In this document: positions 1-8,277 of the stretch, one piece after another
Position numbering within the stretch: position 1 is the first letter of the stretch
Layout: each line of letters starts with the position of its first letter
Assembly (NCBI RefSeq): GCF_038070005.1
Contig: NZ_JBBPCO010000002.1
Location: 62,001 to 126,000, forward strand
Source: Thermithiobacillus plumbiphilus
Lineage (GTDB): Bacteria > Pseudomonadota > Gammaproteobacteria > Acidithiobacillales > Thermithiobacillaceae
DNA: 64,000 bases
Reading direction: 5' to 3'
The notes under the pieces: generated by a model
Seen by the model: the letters and a program-made list of their open reading frames with translations, nothing else
What the model was told of the DNA's origin: nothing
Databases searched by the model: none
Translations under genes and position numbers: made by a program

Positions 1-1188
1 CCGCGCCGAGCAGGTCATCAGCGGCGCGATCATGATGGTGACCAGGCGGTCGCGCGGGCTGGCGATGGTGCGCGCGGCCATGATGCCGGGGATCGCGCAG
101 GCGAAGCTGGACAGCAGCGGGATGAACGAACGGCCCGACAGGCCCACGCTGCCCATCAGGCGGTCGAGCATGAAGGCGGCGCGCGGCAGGTAGCCCGACT
201 CCTCCAGGATCAGGATGAAGAAGAACAGGATGAGGATCTGCGGCAGGAACACCAGCACCCCGCCCGCGCCCGCGATGATCCCGTCGACGAGCAGGCTGCG
301 CAACCAGCCGTCGGGCAGCGCGGCGGTGACGCCGTCAGCCACCCATGTGGTGGCAGATTCGATCCAGCCCATCGGCGCCTCGGCCCAGCTGAACACGGCC
401 TGGAACATCAGAAACAACACCACCATGAGCAGCGCCATGCCGATGACCGGGTGCAGCACCACGCGGTCAATCCGGTCAGATAGCGTGTGCGGCGCGTGCA
501 CGTCGAGGCCGAGGCTGACGAGGATGCGCTGCACCGTGTCGTGGTCTGCTTCCACCGTGACGACCGGGGCGTCGGTTTCCGATGCGGGCAAGTGCGCGGC
601 ATCGCCGCGCCAGGCCTCGGCCGGCGCATCGAGCAGCGTACGCAGGGCGGTTGCGCCGCCCTTCCTGACCGCGACGGTCTTGACCACGGGCACGCCGAGC
701 TCGAGGGACAGTTTGTCCACATCCACGTGGATGCCGCGCCGCGCCGCCAGGTCGGTCATGTTGAGCGCCACCACACAGGGCAGGCCGAGGCGTTTCATGG
801 CTAGGACGAGGCGGAGATTGCGCCGCAGGTTGGTGGCGTCGACCACGCAGATCACGCGGTCCGGGCGTTTTTCGCCGCGCGCGCGACCCATCAGCACGTC
901 GACCGTCACCTGCTCGTCGGGCGAACGCGGGTTGAGGCTGTAGGTGCCCGGCAAGTCGAGCACGCGCAGCGCCTTGCCCGCCGTCGTGAGATAGCGGCCT
1001 TCCTTGCGTTCGACGGTGACGCCGGCGTAGTTCGCCACCTTCTGCCGGCCACCCGTCAGGACGTTGAACAACGCGGTCTTGCCGCAGTTGGGGTTGCCCA
1101 CCAGTGCCACCAGCGGCCCGCCGCGATGTACATGAACGACGGCGGATTGCGCGTGGTCGCGGTTGCCCGAATCGTGGCAGGCGCTCAT
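1..1188 (-). CDS. feoB: Ferrous iron transporter FeoB, 5' part (runs off the window)
   Basis: FeoB imports Fe2+ across the inner membrane and carries an N-terminal GTPase domain. The frame is open for all 396 codons to base 1, so the 3' end lies outside the window. Visible motifs are the G1 loop GNPNCGKT near residue 31, the DLPGTYSL switch, the NMTD G4 motif, and then hydrophobic segments of the first Gate domain. The last readable residues, TIMIAPLMTCSAR, are a conserved FeoB stretch. The ATG overlaps the feoA stop codon by four bases (ATGA), so the two are translationally coupled. Confidence 0.95.
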   Translation of the reverse strand, partial: MSACHDSGNRDHAQSAVVHVHRGGPLVALVGNPNCGKTALFNVLTGGRQKVANYAGVTVERKEGRYLTTAGKALRVLDLPGTYSLNPRSPDEQVTVDVLMGRARGEKRPDRVICVVDATNLRRNLRLVLAMKRLGLPCVVALNMTDLAARRGIHVDVDKLSLELGVPVVKTVAVRKGGATALRTLLDAPAEAWRGDAAHLPASETDAPVVTVEADHDTVQRILVSLGLDVHAPHTLSDRIDRVVLHPVIGMALLMVVLFLMFQAVFSWAEAPMGWIESATTWVADGVTAALPDGWLRSLLVDGIIAGAGGVLVFLPQILILFFFILILEESGYLPRAAFMLDRLMGSVGLSGRSFIPLLSSFACAIPGIMAARTIASPRDRLVTIMIAPLMTCSAR

Positions 1189-1445
1189 GCAGCCCCCAGC
1201 GCGTTATCCAGCAGCGTGACTTCGATGCAGGCGGCCTCGGCGCAGCGCAGGGCGAAGGTGGACGAGCCGACGCGTACCACCAGCGGATCACCGCCCGGCT
1301 GCGCGCGCGCCATCAGCATCACTTTCTCGCCGGGGATGAAGCCCAACTCCTGTAGCCAGTTGTGCCATTCCGGCGCGTGCTCAGGCGTGTGGATGCGCTC
1401 GATGCGGTAAAGCTGGAAATCGTCCGAGCGGTCAAGGGTGAACAT
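1185..1445 (-). CDS. feoA: Ferrous iron transport accessory protein FeoA
   Basis: FeoA is a small cytosolic SH3-like protein that supports FeoB. At 86 residues it has the usual family length. It shows the family core: an ELGFIPGEKV segment in the middle and a beta-rich C-terminal half with a FALRCAEA-type stretch. It lies directly upstream of feoB and shares a four-base overlap. The gene is preceded by a degenerate tonB/exbB remnant and, further up, a Fur-box-like sequence, so iron control is likely, although the native promoter may have been disturbed by the nearby deletions. Confidence 0.9.
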   Translation of the reverse strand: MFTLDRSDDFQLYRIERIHTPEHAPEWHNWLQELGFIPGEKVMLMARAQPGGDPLVVRVGSSTFALRCAEAACIEVTLLDNALGAA

Positions 1446-1497
1446 GTCTGAGAATCCCGGAACGGTTCAATGGGCAGCGGTTTTCGGCTCGGTGACG

Positions 1498-1889
1498 AAC
1501 CCGATCTGCGCGGTTGAAGATGTTGTAGGCAAGCACGGCTGGGATGGCGACCGCCAGGCCGAGCGCGGTCATGATCAGCGCCTCAACCACCGGTTCATGC
1601 GCCAGTTGGCGATGCTCTTGGACACGATGAAGTACCAGGTGATCACCGAGCCGTCCGGGTTGACCAGGACATTCAGCCACACGACGCCTTCCTCGCCGAG
1701 TCGCTTCGACAGCGCCGGATAGGGGAGTGCGGCAGCCGCGAAACGCACTGCGTTCCGCAGATCGGCTTTCACGGCAGAAGGGGCGGTCAACGAGGCTGTC
1801 ATCCCGGATAAATTCAATTCATGAGTGCGGACGAGGGAGGGCATCCCTGACGGGCAGCGAGTTTGCAAGCGCATACCTGCCCTCCCCAA
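1498..1889 (-). pseudogene. tonB/exbB remnant
   Basis: Two gene fragments in different frames sit back to back. The upstream one (about 1598-1754) reads PYPALSKRLGEEG followed by LVNPDGSV, typical of the TonB C-terminal domain. The downstream one (about 1498-1590) reads EALIMTALGLAVAIPAVLAY, the conserved last transmembrane region of ExbB. The TonB end and the ExbB start are missing, so an internal deletion has joined them, and no exbD follows. An ATG at 1889 opens the TonB-like frame. The family match rests on these motifs only. The position upstream of feoA suggests an ancestral iron-uptake operon. Confidence 0.65.
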
Positions 1890-1914
1890 TGTTGGGTTAC
1901 TTCACGACGGTAAC

Positions 1915-1933
1915 ATTGATAATAATGATAATA
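1915..1933 (-). promoter_or_regulatory. Fur-box-like sequence
   Basis: The sequence ATTGATAATAATGATAATA matches the 19-bp Fur consensus at about 12 positions and contains repeated GATAAT-type hexamers. It lies 26 bp upstream of the tonB-like start at 1889, in AT-rich DNA that stands out from its surroundings. Control of the tonB/exbB-feoAB genes by Fur is an inference from sequence and context. Confidence 0.5.
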
Positions 1934-1979
1934 GTTCGCATTATGTAAGTCAATTAATCAGTTTCGACTACTGTCTGCG

Positions 1980-2342
1980 CTAGCCGTCGATGTCGCGCAC
2001 CCGTAGCCACCTCGCTACCGCAGGCCGCAGCCGTAGCAGCTCTGGAGCAGCATCCGGTGCTTGGGGTTCGAACACGCCAAGATGCGCCGCGCCTCGTTGC
2101 GCGTCAGCAAACTCGGGAATGCGCTGGGCACGCTTCGGTACCACGAACAGCACGTCGAACAACGGCCACTTCAGCACCTGCACATAGAGAGAACGCACCG
2201 CGAGATGAATCCGGCACGTCGAAGCGGACAGCGAGCGATCAAGCGCCAGATGCCTGAACCAGGCCTCATGCGGTGCGTGGTGAATGAATCGCCTCGGGAA
2301 TGAACTGACCCCCAAGAGCTGGACGGATAGCGTTAGCGGCAT
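1980..2342 (-). pseudogene. Tyrosine recombinase (integrase) fragment with frameshifts
   Basis: The open frame carries FRHLALDRSLSAST and VVPKRAQRIPE, which resemble the N-terminal SAM-like domain of XerD-type or IS91-associated integrases. After RIPE the match moves to another frame (LTRNEARRILACSNPKHRM, then CYGCGLR) and returns for RVRDIDG, so at least two frameshifts are present. The C-terminal catalytic part with the active-site tyrosine is missing. It lies among other broken mobile genes. It does not look like an integron integrase. Confidence 0.6.
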
Positions 2343-2395
2343 ACTGCCTGTAGTCGATACTTCACTGGGCGCACTACGCCCGTGATGGCAGGTAT

Positions 2396-2926
2396 CTACT
2401 GCCGATCAGCAGGTTGGTAAAGGCTGCCAGCCAGTACAGCCGGTGGGTGTTCCGGTCCGGACTGGTTCCTGGTGGAACTGGGAGCGGCAATGATGCTGGC
2501 ATCCAGGATGCTGCCCTCGCGCAGCATCAGACCGTGCTGCGCCAGATGCTGGTTCACCGCAGCAAACACGACCTGACCCAGGCCATGGCGCTCCAGGAAA
2601 TGCCGAAAGTTGAGGATGGTGGTCTCATCGGGCAAGGGATCGGACAGGCTCAGCCCGGCGAAGCGGCGCATGGAGGCAATCTCGTACAGGGCATCTTCCA
2701 TGGCCGGGTCGCTGAGATTGTAAAAGAGCTGCAGACAGTGCACCCGGAGCATGACGGACAAGCGATACGGTGGCCGGCCCTGACGCCCCTGGGGATAGTG
2801 GCGTGCGATCTGGGCTTCCAGCGCGGCCCAGGGAATCAGCTGCTCCATCCGCGCCAGAAACACCTCCCGGCGGGTCCGCCGCTTCTTGCTCTAGTACTCG
2901 GCTTCGGCAAAACTCAGCTGATCCAT
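2396..2926 (-). pseudogene. IS5-family transposase, N-terminal part, with an in-frame stop
   Basis: From the ATG at 2926 the frame reads MDQLSFAEAEY, then a TAG codon, then KKRRTRREVFLARMEQLIPW, the start of IS5-group transposases (InsH N-terminal domain). The frame continues through LPDETTILNFRHFLERHGLG and fails after LDASIIAAPSST, where the family match ends, so most of the DDE catalytic domain is lost. A probable terminal repeat (GAGACTCTGAAAAACTCG on the minus strand) lies at about 2979-2996. The remnant is inactive and no second end was found. Confidence 0.8.
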
Positions 2927-3016
2927 GACTCACCTCCACGCTACGCTGGCCAATGACATCATTATCCACTATACGGCGAGTTTTTCAGAGTCTCCCTAAC
3001 CGAAAAACAATCGGTA

Positions 3017-3640
3017 CTACGGTAATCCTCCCCTTTTTAGGGGTCCGCGCAAGTAGAGGTTATGCCACGAAGGCCAACTTTTGTTGAGGGGTAATACCGC
3101 CGATGGCCATGTTCGGGCGTTCGTGGTTGTAGGTCCAGAGCCATCGGGTGGCGAAGTCCTGGACTTGTGCAATGGATCAAACAGATGCTGGTTCAACCAG
3201 TCATAGCGCACGGTGCGGTTGTAGCGCTCGACATAGGCGTTCTGTTGCGGCTTGCCGGGCTGGATATGGGTAATGGTAACACCCTGAGCCTTGGCCCAAT
3301 CGGTGAGCAACTGGCTGATGTATTCGGGACCATTGTCACAGCGGATCACCAAAGGCTTTCCACGCCAGGCAATCAGGTGATCGAGGGCCTCGGTGACGAT
3401 CTCGGCCTACAATCGTTCTTCGGCATACATCTTCTTCAGTCGCCGGTTCTCGTCCTCCAGTTCCTTGAGCCGCGCCATCAGCGACGCATCCATGCCGCCG
3501 TACCGGGCGCGCCACTTGTAAAAGGTCGCATTGCTCATGCCGTGCTCACGGCACAGGGTCGGAACCGGTGTGCCACCCTCCGCCTGCTTCAATATGCCCA
3601 GGATCTGGCTGTCAGTGTAGCGGGACTTCTTCATGCACAA
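3017..3640 (-). pseudogene. IS3-family transposase orfA joined to an orfB remnant
   Basis: OrfA starts at 3640 and shows the helix-turn-helix part (YTDSQILGILKQAEGG, GMSNATFYKWRARYGG) and the leucine-rich segment ENRRLKKMYAEERL. A TAG codon follows at 3407-3409. In the same frame the sequence continues AEIVTEALDHLIAWRGKP and then RCDNGPEYISQLL and QPGKPQQNAYVERYNRTVR, which belong to the DDE integrase core of OrfB. About half of OrfB is therefore deleted. A further frameshift after NQHLFDPL scrambles the C-terminus. The product cannot be functional. Confidence 0.85.
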
Positions 3641-3708
3641 TCTCCTCAGGTCTTCAGTCTATGAGAAAATTCTACTTACAAAAACCGCTGATTTGTGGGG
3701 GGATTACC
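3021..3708 (-). mobile_element. Degenerate IS3-family insertion sequence
   Basis: The element is bounded by imperfect inverted repeats: GGTAATCCTCCCC at the left end (3021) and GGTAATCCCCCCAC read inward from the right end (3708). It is about 690 bp instead of the roughly 1.2-1.3 kb usual for the family, because the centre is deleted. The right end lies 28 bp from the Pho box of pstS. No target duplication could be identified with confidence. Confidence 0.75.
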
Positions 3709-3736
3709 CCCTAACCTTATGGTTTTCAGAAGGTCT

Positions 3737-3754
3737 CTGTCATCAAACTGTAAC
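3737..3754 (+). promoter_or_regulatory. Pho box upstream of pstS
   Basis: CTGTCATCAAACTGTAAC is two seven-base CTGT-type half sites separated by four bases. It matches the enterobacterial PhoB consensus at nearly every position. A weak -10 candidate (TAGGAT, 3765-3770) lies ten bases downstream, the usual arrangement when PhoB replaces the -35 contact. It should make the pst operon responsive to phosphate starvation through PhoR-PhoB, which are not in this window. Confidence 0.85.
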
Positions 3755-3822
3755 AATCCTTTAGTAGGATGGGGCTACATGAAATCCGATTCAACGTTGT
3801 CTGTTCCTCAAAGGAGAAAAAG

Positions 3823-4857
3823 ATGTCCCTAGCTAAGAATTACATTATGCGTGGTCTCTGTGCCGGCGTCATGGCCGTCGGTTTTGCTGGCTTCACGGCC
3901 ACGGCCCAGGCCGCCCAAATTACCGGTGCGGGTTCCACTTTTGTGTACCCTGTCATTTCCAAGTGGGCCGAGGCCTACAAGGCCAAGACCGGCAATTCTG
4001 TCAACTACCAGTCTATCGGCTCTGGGGGCGGTATCGCTCAGATCAAGGCGGGTACTGTGGATTTTGGTGCATCAGACATGCCGCTGGCTCCCCAAGAGCT
4101 GGACAAGCAGAAACTGGCGCAATTCCCCGCTGTAATGGGTGGCGTTGTGCCGGTGGTGAACCTGCCTGGCATTAAACCCGGCCAGATTCGCTTTAATGGC
4201 AAGGTGTTGGCGGATATTTATCTGGGTAAGATAACCAAGTGGAATGACCCAGCCATCAAGACCCTGAATCCCCGTCTGAACCTGCCCAACTCGCGGATTG
4301 TTGTTGTGCATCGTTCCGATGGTTCCGGTACCACCTTCAACTTCGTCAATTATCTTTCCAAGGTCAGCCCCGAGTGGAAGACAAAAGTGGGTGAGGGTAC
4401 GTCTGTGGCATGGCCAACAGGTGTGGGGGGCAAAGGCAATGAGGGTGTGTCTGCCTACGTGGGTCGGCTAAAGGGGTCCATCGGTTATGTGGAGTACGCT
4501 TATGCCCACCAGAACAGGTTGGTATATGGTGCAATGCAGAGTCGCGATGGCACCTGGGTACTGCCCAGCGATGATACTTTCCAGGCCGCTGCGGCGAATG
4601 CCGACTGGGCCAAGACCCGGGATTTCTATCTGATCCTGACCAATCAGCCGGGCGCCCAGAGCTGGCCGATTACGGGGACAAGCTGGTTGCTGGTGCGCAA
4701 GGACGCCGCCCCTCAGAAGAACAAGTCGGTCATGGACTTCGCCACTTGGTTCCTGAACAATGGCCAGCAGATTGCCAAGCAGCTTGACTATGTACCGATG
4801 CCGGCTGCCACGGTCAAGCAGATCATGAATTACAGCAAGGCCGAGCTAAAGATGTAA
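3823..4857 (+). CDS. pstS: Phosphate ABC transporter, periplasmic binding protein PstS
   Basis: PstS captures inorganic phosphate in the periplasm and delivers it to PstCA. The 344-residue product begins with a signal peptide of about 31 residues ending in ATAQA. The mature start [12 protein letters not shown] and the later [12 protein letters not shown] loop are the phosphate-binding signatures of PstS. The ATG at 3823 is preceded by AAGGAG at optimal distance, so longer upstream starts are unlikely. A Pho box lies 68 bp upstream, and a terminator-like hairpin separates the gene from pstC, which should favour excess PstS. Confidence 0.97.
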   Translation: MSLAKNYIMRGLCAGVMAVGFAGFTATAQAAQITGAGSTFVYPVISKWAEAYKAKTGNSVNYQSIGSGGGIAQIKAGTVDFGASDMPLAPQELDKQKLAQFPAVMGGVVPVVNLPGIKPGQIRFNGKVLADIYLGKITKWNDPAIKTLNPRLNLPNSRIVVVHRSDGSGTTFNFVNYLSKVSPEWKTKVGEGTSVAWPTGVGGKGNEGVSAYVGRLKGSIGYVEYAYAHQNRLVYGAMQSRDGTWVLPSDDTFQAAAANADWAKTRDFYLILTNQPGAQSWPITGTSWLLVRKDAAPQKNKSVMDFATWFLNNGQQIAKQLDYVPMPAATVKQIMNYSKAELKM

Positions 4858-4903
4858 TAATCACCCCCCTTGTAGCCGCATCGGCAAATCTTGGGGTACA
4901 CTT

Positions 4904-4927
4904 GCGGGGCCTTTGGACCCCGCTTTT
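4904..4927 (+). terminator. Terminator-like hairpin between pstS and pstC
   Basis: GCGGGG and CCCCGC pair around an eight-base spacer and are followed directly by TTTT and ATTT. The hairpin is 46 bp after the pstS stop and ends 30 bp before the pstC start. It probably causes partial termination or protects the pstS message, in line with the known excess of PstS over membrane components. It also argues against starting pstC at the upstream ATG at 4913, which lies inside the hairpin. Confidence 0.7.
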
Positions 4928-4957
4928 ATTTGGATATTTTCGCGCACAGGAGCAAGC

Positions 4958-5917
4958 GTGCAGACAGTCAGCCGCAGCGATCCACCTCGAGCCGCCATGG
5001 GCGACAAGCTCTTCAGGGCGCTTACCAGTACTACGGCATATTTTGTCTTTACACTGCTGATTCTGATTGCCGCATCACTGGTCTGGGGGGGGTGGCAGGC
5101 GCTGGACCGCTTTGGCTGGGGCTTTTTGGTCAGCCGCGAATGGGATCCGGTCCAGCAGCAGTTTGGAGCCCTGGTTCCCATCTATGGCACCCTCGTCAGT
5201 TCGCTGCTGGCCTTGCTGGTCGCGGTACCGGTCAGTTTCGGCATTGCAATATTCATCACCGAGATGGCGCCACGCTGGCTGCGCCAGCCTATCGGCTCGG
5301 CCATCGAGTTGCTGGCGGCTATCCCCAGCATCATCTATGGCATGTGGGGATTGTTCGTATTCGCGCCCTTCTTCGCAGATCACGTGGAGCCGTGGGTGGA
5401 TGAGCACCTGGGGGCACTGCCGGGCATTGGCTTCCTGTTTCAGGGGCCACCCTTTGGCATTGGCATGCTGACTACGGGCCTGATTCTTGGCATCATGATC
5501 ATCCCCTTCATCACTGCCATCATGCGCGATGTCTTTCTGGTGGTCCCGCCCATGCTCAAGGAGTCGGCCACAGGGCTTGGCGGCACCACTTGGGAAGTGG
5601 TCTGGAATGTGGTGCTGCCCTATACCCGCACGGCTGTTATCGGCGGCATTTTTCTGGGGTTGGGACGGGCACTGGGTGAAACCATGGCGGTGACCTTCGT
5701 CATCGGCAATGCCCATGATCTGGATTTTTCGCTGCTGATGCCGGGTAACTCGATTGCCTCGGCGCTGGCCAATGAGTTTGCCGAGGCCGATTCGGAACTT
5801 TATCTCTCGGCGCTGATTGCGCTGGGTTTCGTATTATTCGTCATCACCTTCATCGTTCTCGCCCTGGCCAAGCTGCTGCTGATGCGTCTTGACCGGCGGG
5901 AAGGTGAACAGAGCTAG
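4958..5917 (+). CDS. pstC: Phosphate ABC transporter permease PstC
   Basis: PstC is one of the two inner-membrane permeases of the high-affinity phosphate importer. The protein has several hydrophobic segments and the permease EAA-type cytoplasmic loop ([20 protein letters not shown]) before [19 protein letters not shown] chose the GTG at 4958 because AGGAG lies five bases upstream; the next alternative is the ATG at 4997. It gives 319 residues, close to the family length. pstA follows after eight bases. Confidence 0.93.
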   Translation: MQTVSRSDPPRAAMGDKLFRALTSTTAYFVFTLLILIAASLVWGGWQALDRFGWGFLVSREWDPVQQQFGALVPIYGTLVSSLLALLVAVPVSFGIAIFITEMAPRWLRQPIGSAIELLAAIPSIIYGMWGLFVFAPFFADHVEPWVDEHLGALPGIGFLFQGPPFGIGMLTTGLILGIMIIPFITAIMRDVFLVVPPMLKESATGLGGTTWEVVWNVVLPYTRTAVIGGIFLGLGRALGETMAVTFVIGNAHDLDFSLLMPGNSIASALANEFAEADSELYLSALIALGFVLFVITFIVLALAKLLLMRLDRREGEQS

Positions 5918-5925
5918 GCGGAGTC

Positions 5926-6765
5926 ATGGACTGGTTATATCTTCGCAGGCGGGCGGTCAACGCCTTCAATTTGATGGTTTCCGCACTATCGACAATCTTT
6001 GGTCTCTTCTGGCTGGTGTGGATTCTTTGGACCACCATCGACTTTGGCATGGATGCCATCAACTGGCGCCTCGTTAGCGAGATCACGCCGCCGCCCGGCA
6101 GTTCCGGAGGGCTTGCCAATGCCTTCGTCGGCAGCCTGATGATGCTTGGACTGGCCCTTGTGATTGGCACGCCCATCGGCATTCTGGCAGGTACCTTCCT
6201 CGGCGAGTTCGCCATCAAGAGCCGGATGGGTGGGGTGATCCGCTTTGTCAATGACATCCTGCTCAGCGCGCCATCGATCATCATTGGACTATTCGTGTAT
6301 GAGATGGTCGTGCGCCCGCTGGGACATTTTTCCGGTTTGGCTGGCGGCTTGGCGCTGGCGGTCATTCTCATCCCGGTGGTCTTGCGCACTACTGATGAAA
6401 TGCTGCGTCTGGTGCCCGGTACCATGCGCGAGGCGGCGTTGGCCCTGGGGGCGCCTTACTGGAAAGTCATCACCCAGGTGACCTACCGGGCCGCGCTGTC
6501 GGGTATCCTGACAGGAATCATTCTGGCCCTGGCCCGTATCAGCGGGGAAACCGCGCCGCTGCTGTTCACGGCCCTGAGTAATCAGTTCTGGAGTACGGAC
6601 ATGCTCGCGCCACTAGCCAATGTGCCGGTGGTCATTTTCCAGTTCGCCATGAGCCCCTATGAAGACTGGCATGCCCTGGCCTGGGCCGGCGCGCTGGTAA
6701 TGACAATGGTGGTTCTCTTCTTGAGCATCGTTTCCCGCATGATCATCAGCAGAGGTAAGATTTAG
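5926..6765 (+). CDS. pstA: Phosphate ABC transporter permease PstA
   Basis: PstA pairs with PstC to form the phosphate channel. The 279-residue protein has about six transmembrane segments. It carries the conserved [19 protein letters not shown] loop that contacts the ATPase, followed by [16 protein letters not shown], a strong PstA signature. A GGAG sequence precedes the ATG. It ends one base before pstB, so the genes are very probably cotranscribed. Confidence 0.95.
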   Translation: MDWLYLRRRAVNAFNLMVSALSTIFGLFWLVWILWTTIDFGMDAINWRLVSEITPPPGSSGGLANAFVGSLMMLGLALVIGTPIGILAGTFLGEFAIKSRMGGVIRFVNDILLSAPSIIIGLFVYEMVVRPLGHFSGLAGGLALAVILIPVVLRTTDEMLRLVPGTMREAALALGAPYWKVITQVTYRAALSGILTGIILALARISGETAPLLFTALSNQFWSTDMLAPLANVPVVIFQFAMSPYEDWHALAWAGALVMTMVVLFLSIVSRMIISRGKI

Positions 6766-6766
6766 C

Positions 6767-7537
6767 ATGGATATGGCTGTGACCGACCCCAAGCTCAGTA
6801 TCCGGGACCTGAATTTTCACTACGGCAAGTTCCATTCGCTCAAGCACATCAACCTGGATGTCCCACCCGGCAAGGTCACGGCCTTCATCGGGCCATCCGG
6901 CTGTGGCAAATCGACCCTGCTGCGGGTCTTCAACCGCATGTATTCCCTTTATCCGGGACAAAAAGCTACTGGCGAAGTGCTGCTGGATGGCCAGAATATT
7001 CTGGACCCCAAGCTCGATGCGAACCGCTTGCGTGCACGGGTGGGCATGGTGTTTCAGAAGCCCACACCTTTTCCGATGTCGATCTATGACAATGTGGCCT
7101 TTGGCATCAAGCTTTATGAGCGCCTGCGCCGGGCGGAAATGGATGAACGGGTGGAGCAGGCGCTGCGTCAGGCCGCACTCTGGGACGAAGTCAAGGACAT
7201 CCTCAAGCGCAGCGGCCTGAGTATTTCGGGTGGCCAGCAGCAGCGGCTCTGCATTGCCCGCGCGATTGCCGTGCAACCCGAGATCATCCTGCTCGATGAA
7301 CCGACCTCCGCACTCGATCCGATTGCGACCCTGCGCATCGAGGAACTGATTGCCGACCTGCGCGAAAAATTCACTATTCTTATAGTGACGCACAACATGC
7401 AGCAGGCGGCGCGGGTGTCGGATTACACGGCGTTCATGTATCTGGGAGAACTGGTGGAGTTTGGAGAGACCAATGCGATCTTCACCAATCCGACAAAAAA
7501 ACAGACGGAAGATTATATCACCGGCCGTTACGGCTAA
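6767..7537 (+). CDS. pstB: Phosphate import ATP-binding protein PstB
   Basis: PstB is the cytoplasmic ATPase that powers PstSCA. It shows Walker A (GPSGCGKST), the Q-loop region [18 protein letters not shown] typical of PstB, the signature [15 protein letters not shown], Walker B ([12 protein letters not shown]) and the switch [12 protein letters not shown]. The 256-residue length is normal. The start may be at 6767 or at the second ATG at 6773. It is followed by phoU after twelve bases. Confidence 0.97.
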   Translation: MDMAVTDPKLSIRDLNFHYGKFHSLKHINLDVPPGKVTAFIGPSGCGKSTLLRVFNRMYSLYPGQKATGEVLLDGQNILDPKLDANRLRARVGMVFQKPTPFPMSIYDNVAFGIKLYERLRRAEMDERVEQALRQAALWDEVKDILKRSGLSISGGQQQRLCIARAIAVQPEIILLDEPTSALDPIATLRIEELIADLREKFTILIVTHNMQQAARVSDYTAFMYLGELVEFGETNAIFTNPTKKQTEDYITGRYG

Positions 7538-7549
7538 GGAGGTAATGCC

Positions 7550-8275
7550 ATGCCTGTAAGCGGAAGTGAGCACATTTCTCACCGGTTCGACCAGGAGCTG
7601 GCCGAGATCCGCCGTCTGATCCTGGAAATGGGTGGGCTCGTAGAGGAGCAGATCACGTTTGCAGTGAAGGCCCTGACCGACAATGATCTTGATCTGGCCA
7701 GCGAGGTCATGGGTCGCGATCACGAGGTCAATGCGCTGGAAGTGCGTATCGACGAGGAGTGCACCACCCTGCTGGCACGGCGCCAGCCCATCGCCAGCGA
7801 TCTGCGGCTGATCATGGCCGTCATCAAGACCATCACCGATCTCGAGCGCATCGGCGATGAAGCGGAAAAGATCGCGCGTATGACGCTGCACCTGAGTGAG
7901 CAGTCCTACAGCCGCATGAATTCTGAAATCATGCGCGATGTGGTGGTCATGGGCGACCTAGCCCGGAACATGGTGCGTGGCGCCCTGGATGCCTTCGCGC
8001 GTCTGAGCGTGGCGGATGCGGTGGAGGTGGCAAAACTTGATGATACCCTGGATTCCAGTTTCCGTGCGGCGATGCGTCATCTGGTGACCTACATGATGGA
8101 GGACCCCCGCACCATCAGTCTCGCCATCGACATGCTGTTCGTGGTCAAGGCCCTGGAGCGCATCGGGGATCACGCCAAGAACATGTCCGAGTATGTGATC
8201 TATCTGGTCAAGGGCAAGGACGTCCGGCACGTCACGCTCGACCGCCTGACCCATGAGGCCCTGGACGAGGACTGA
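7550..8275 (+). CDS. phoU: Phosphate-signalling protein PhoU
   Basis: PhoU is a cytoplasmic helical protein that links the Pst transporter to PhoR and keeps the Pho regulon off when phosphate is plentiful. The 241 residues contain two copies of the PhoU three-helix domain, each with the metal-binding type motif: TITDLERIGDEAEKIA near residue 90 and FVVKALERIGDHAKNMSE near residue 200. A strong AAGGAGG precedes the ATG. The gene sits between pstB and ppx, the usual context. Confidence 0.97.
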   Translation: MPVSGSEHISHRFDQELAEIRRLILEMGGLVEEQITFAVKALTDNDLDLASEVMGRDHEVNALEVRIDEECTTLLARRQPIASDLRLIMAVIKTITDLERIGDEAEKIARMTLHLSEQSYSRMNSEIMRDVVVMGDLARNMVRGALDAFARLSVADAVEVAKLDDTLDSSFRAAMRHLVTYMMEDPRTISLAIDMLFVVKALERIGDHAKNMSEYVIYLVKGKDVRHVTLDRLTHEALDED

Positions 8276-8277
8276 CC

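Noticed and set aside
1980-2342. Integron integrase that could move the cassettes at 59577-62062
   Set aside because: The fragment matches XerD/IS91-type recombinases, lacks the integron-specific domain and is broken by frameshifts; it is also 57 kb away.
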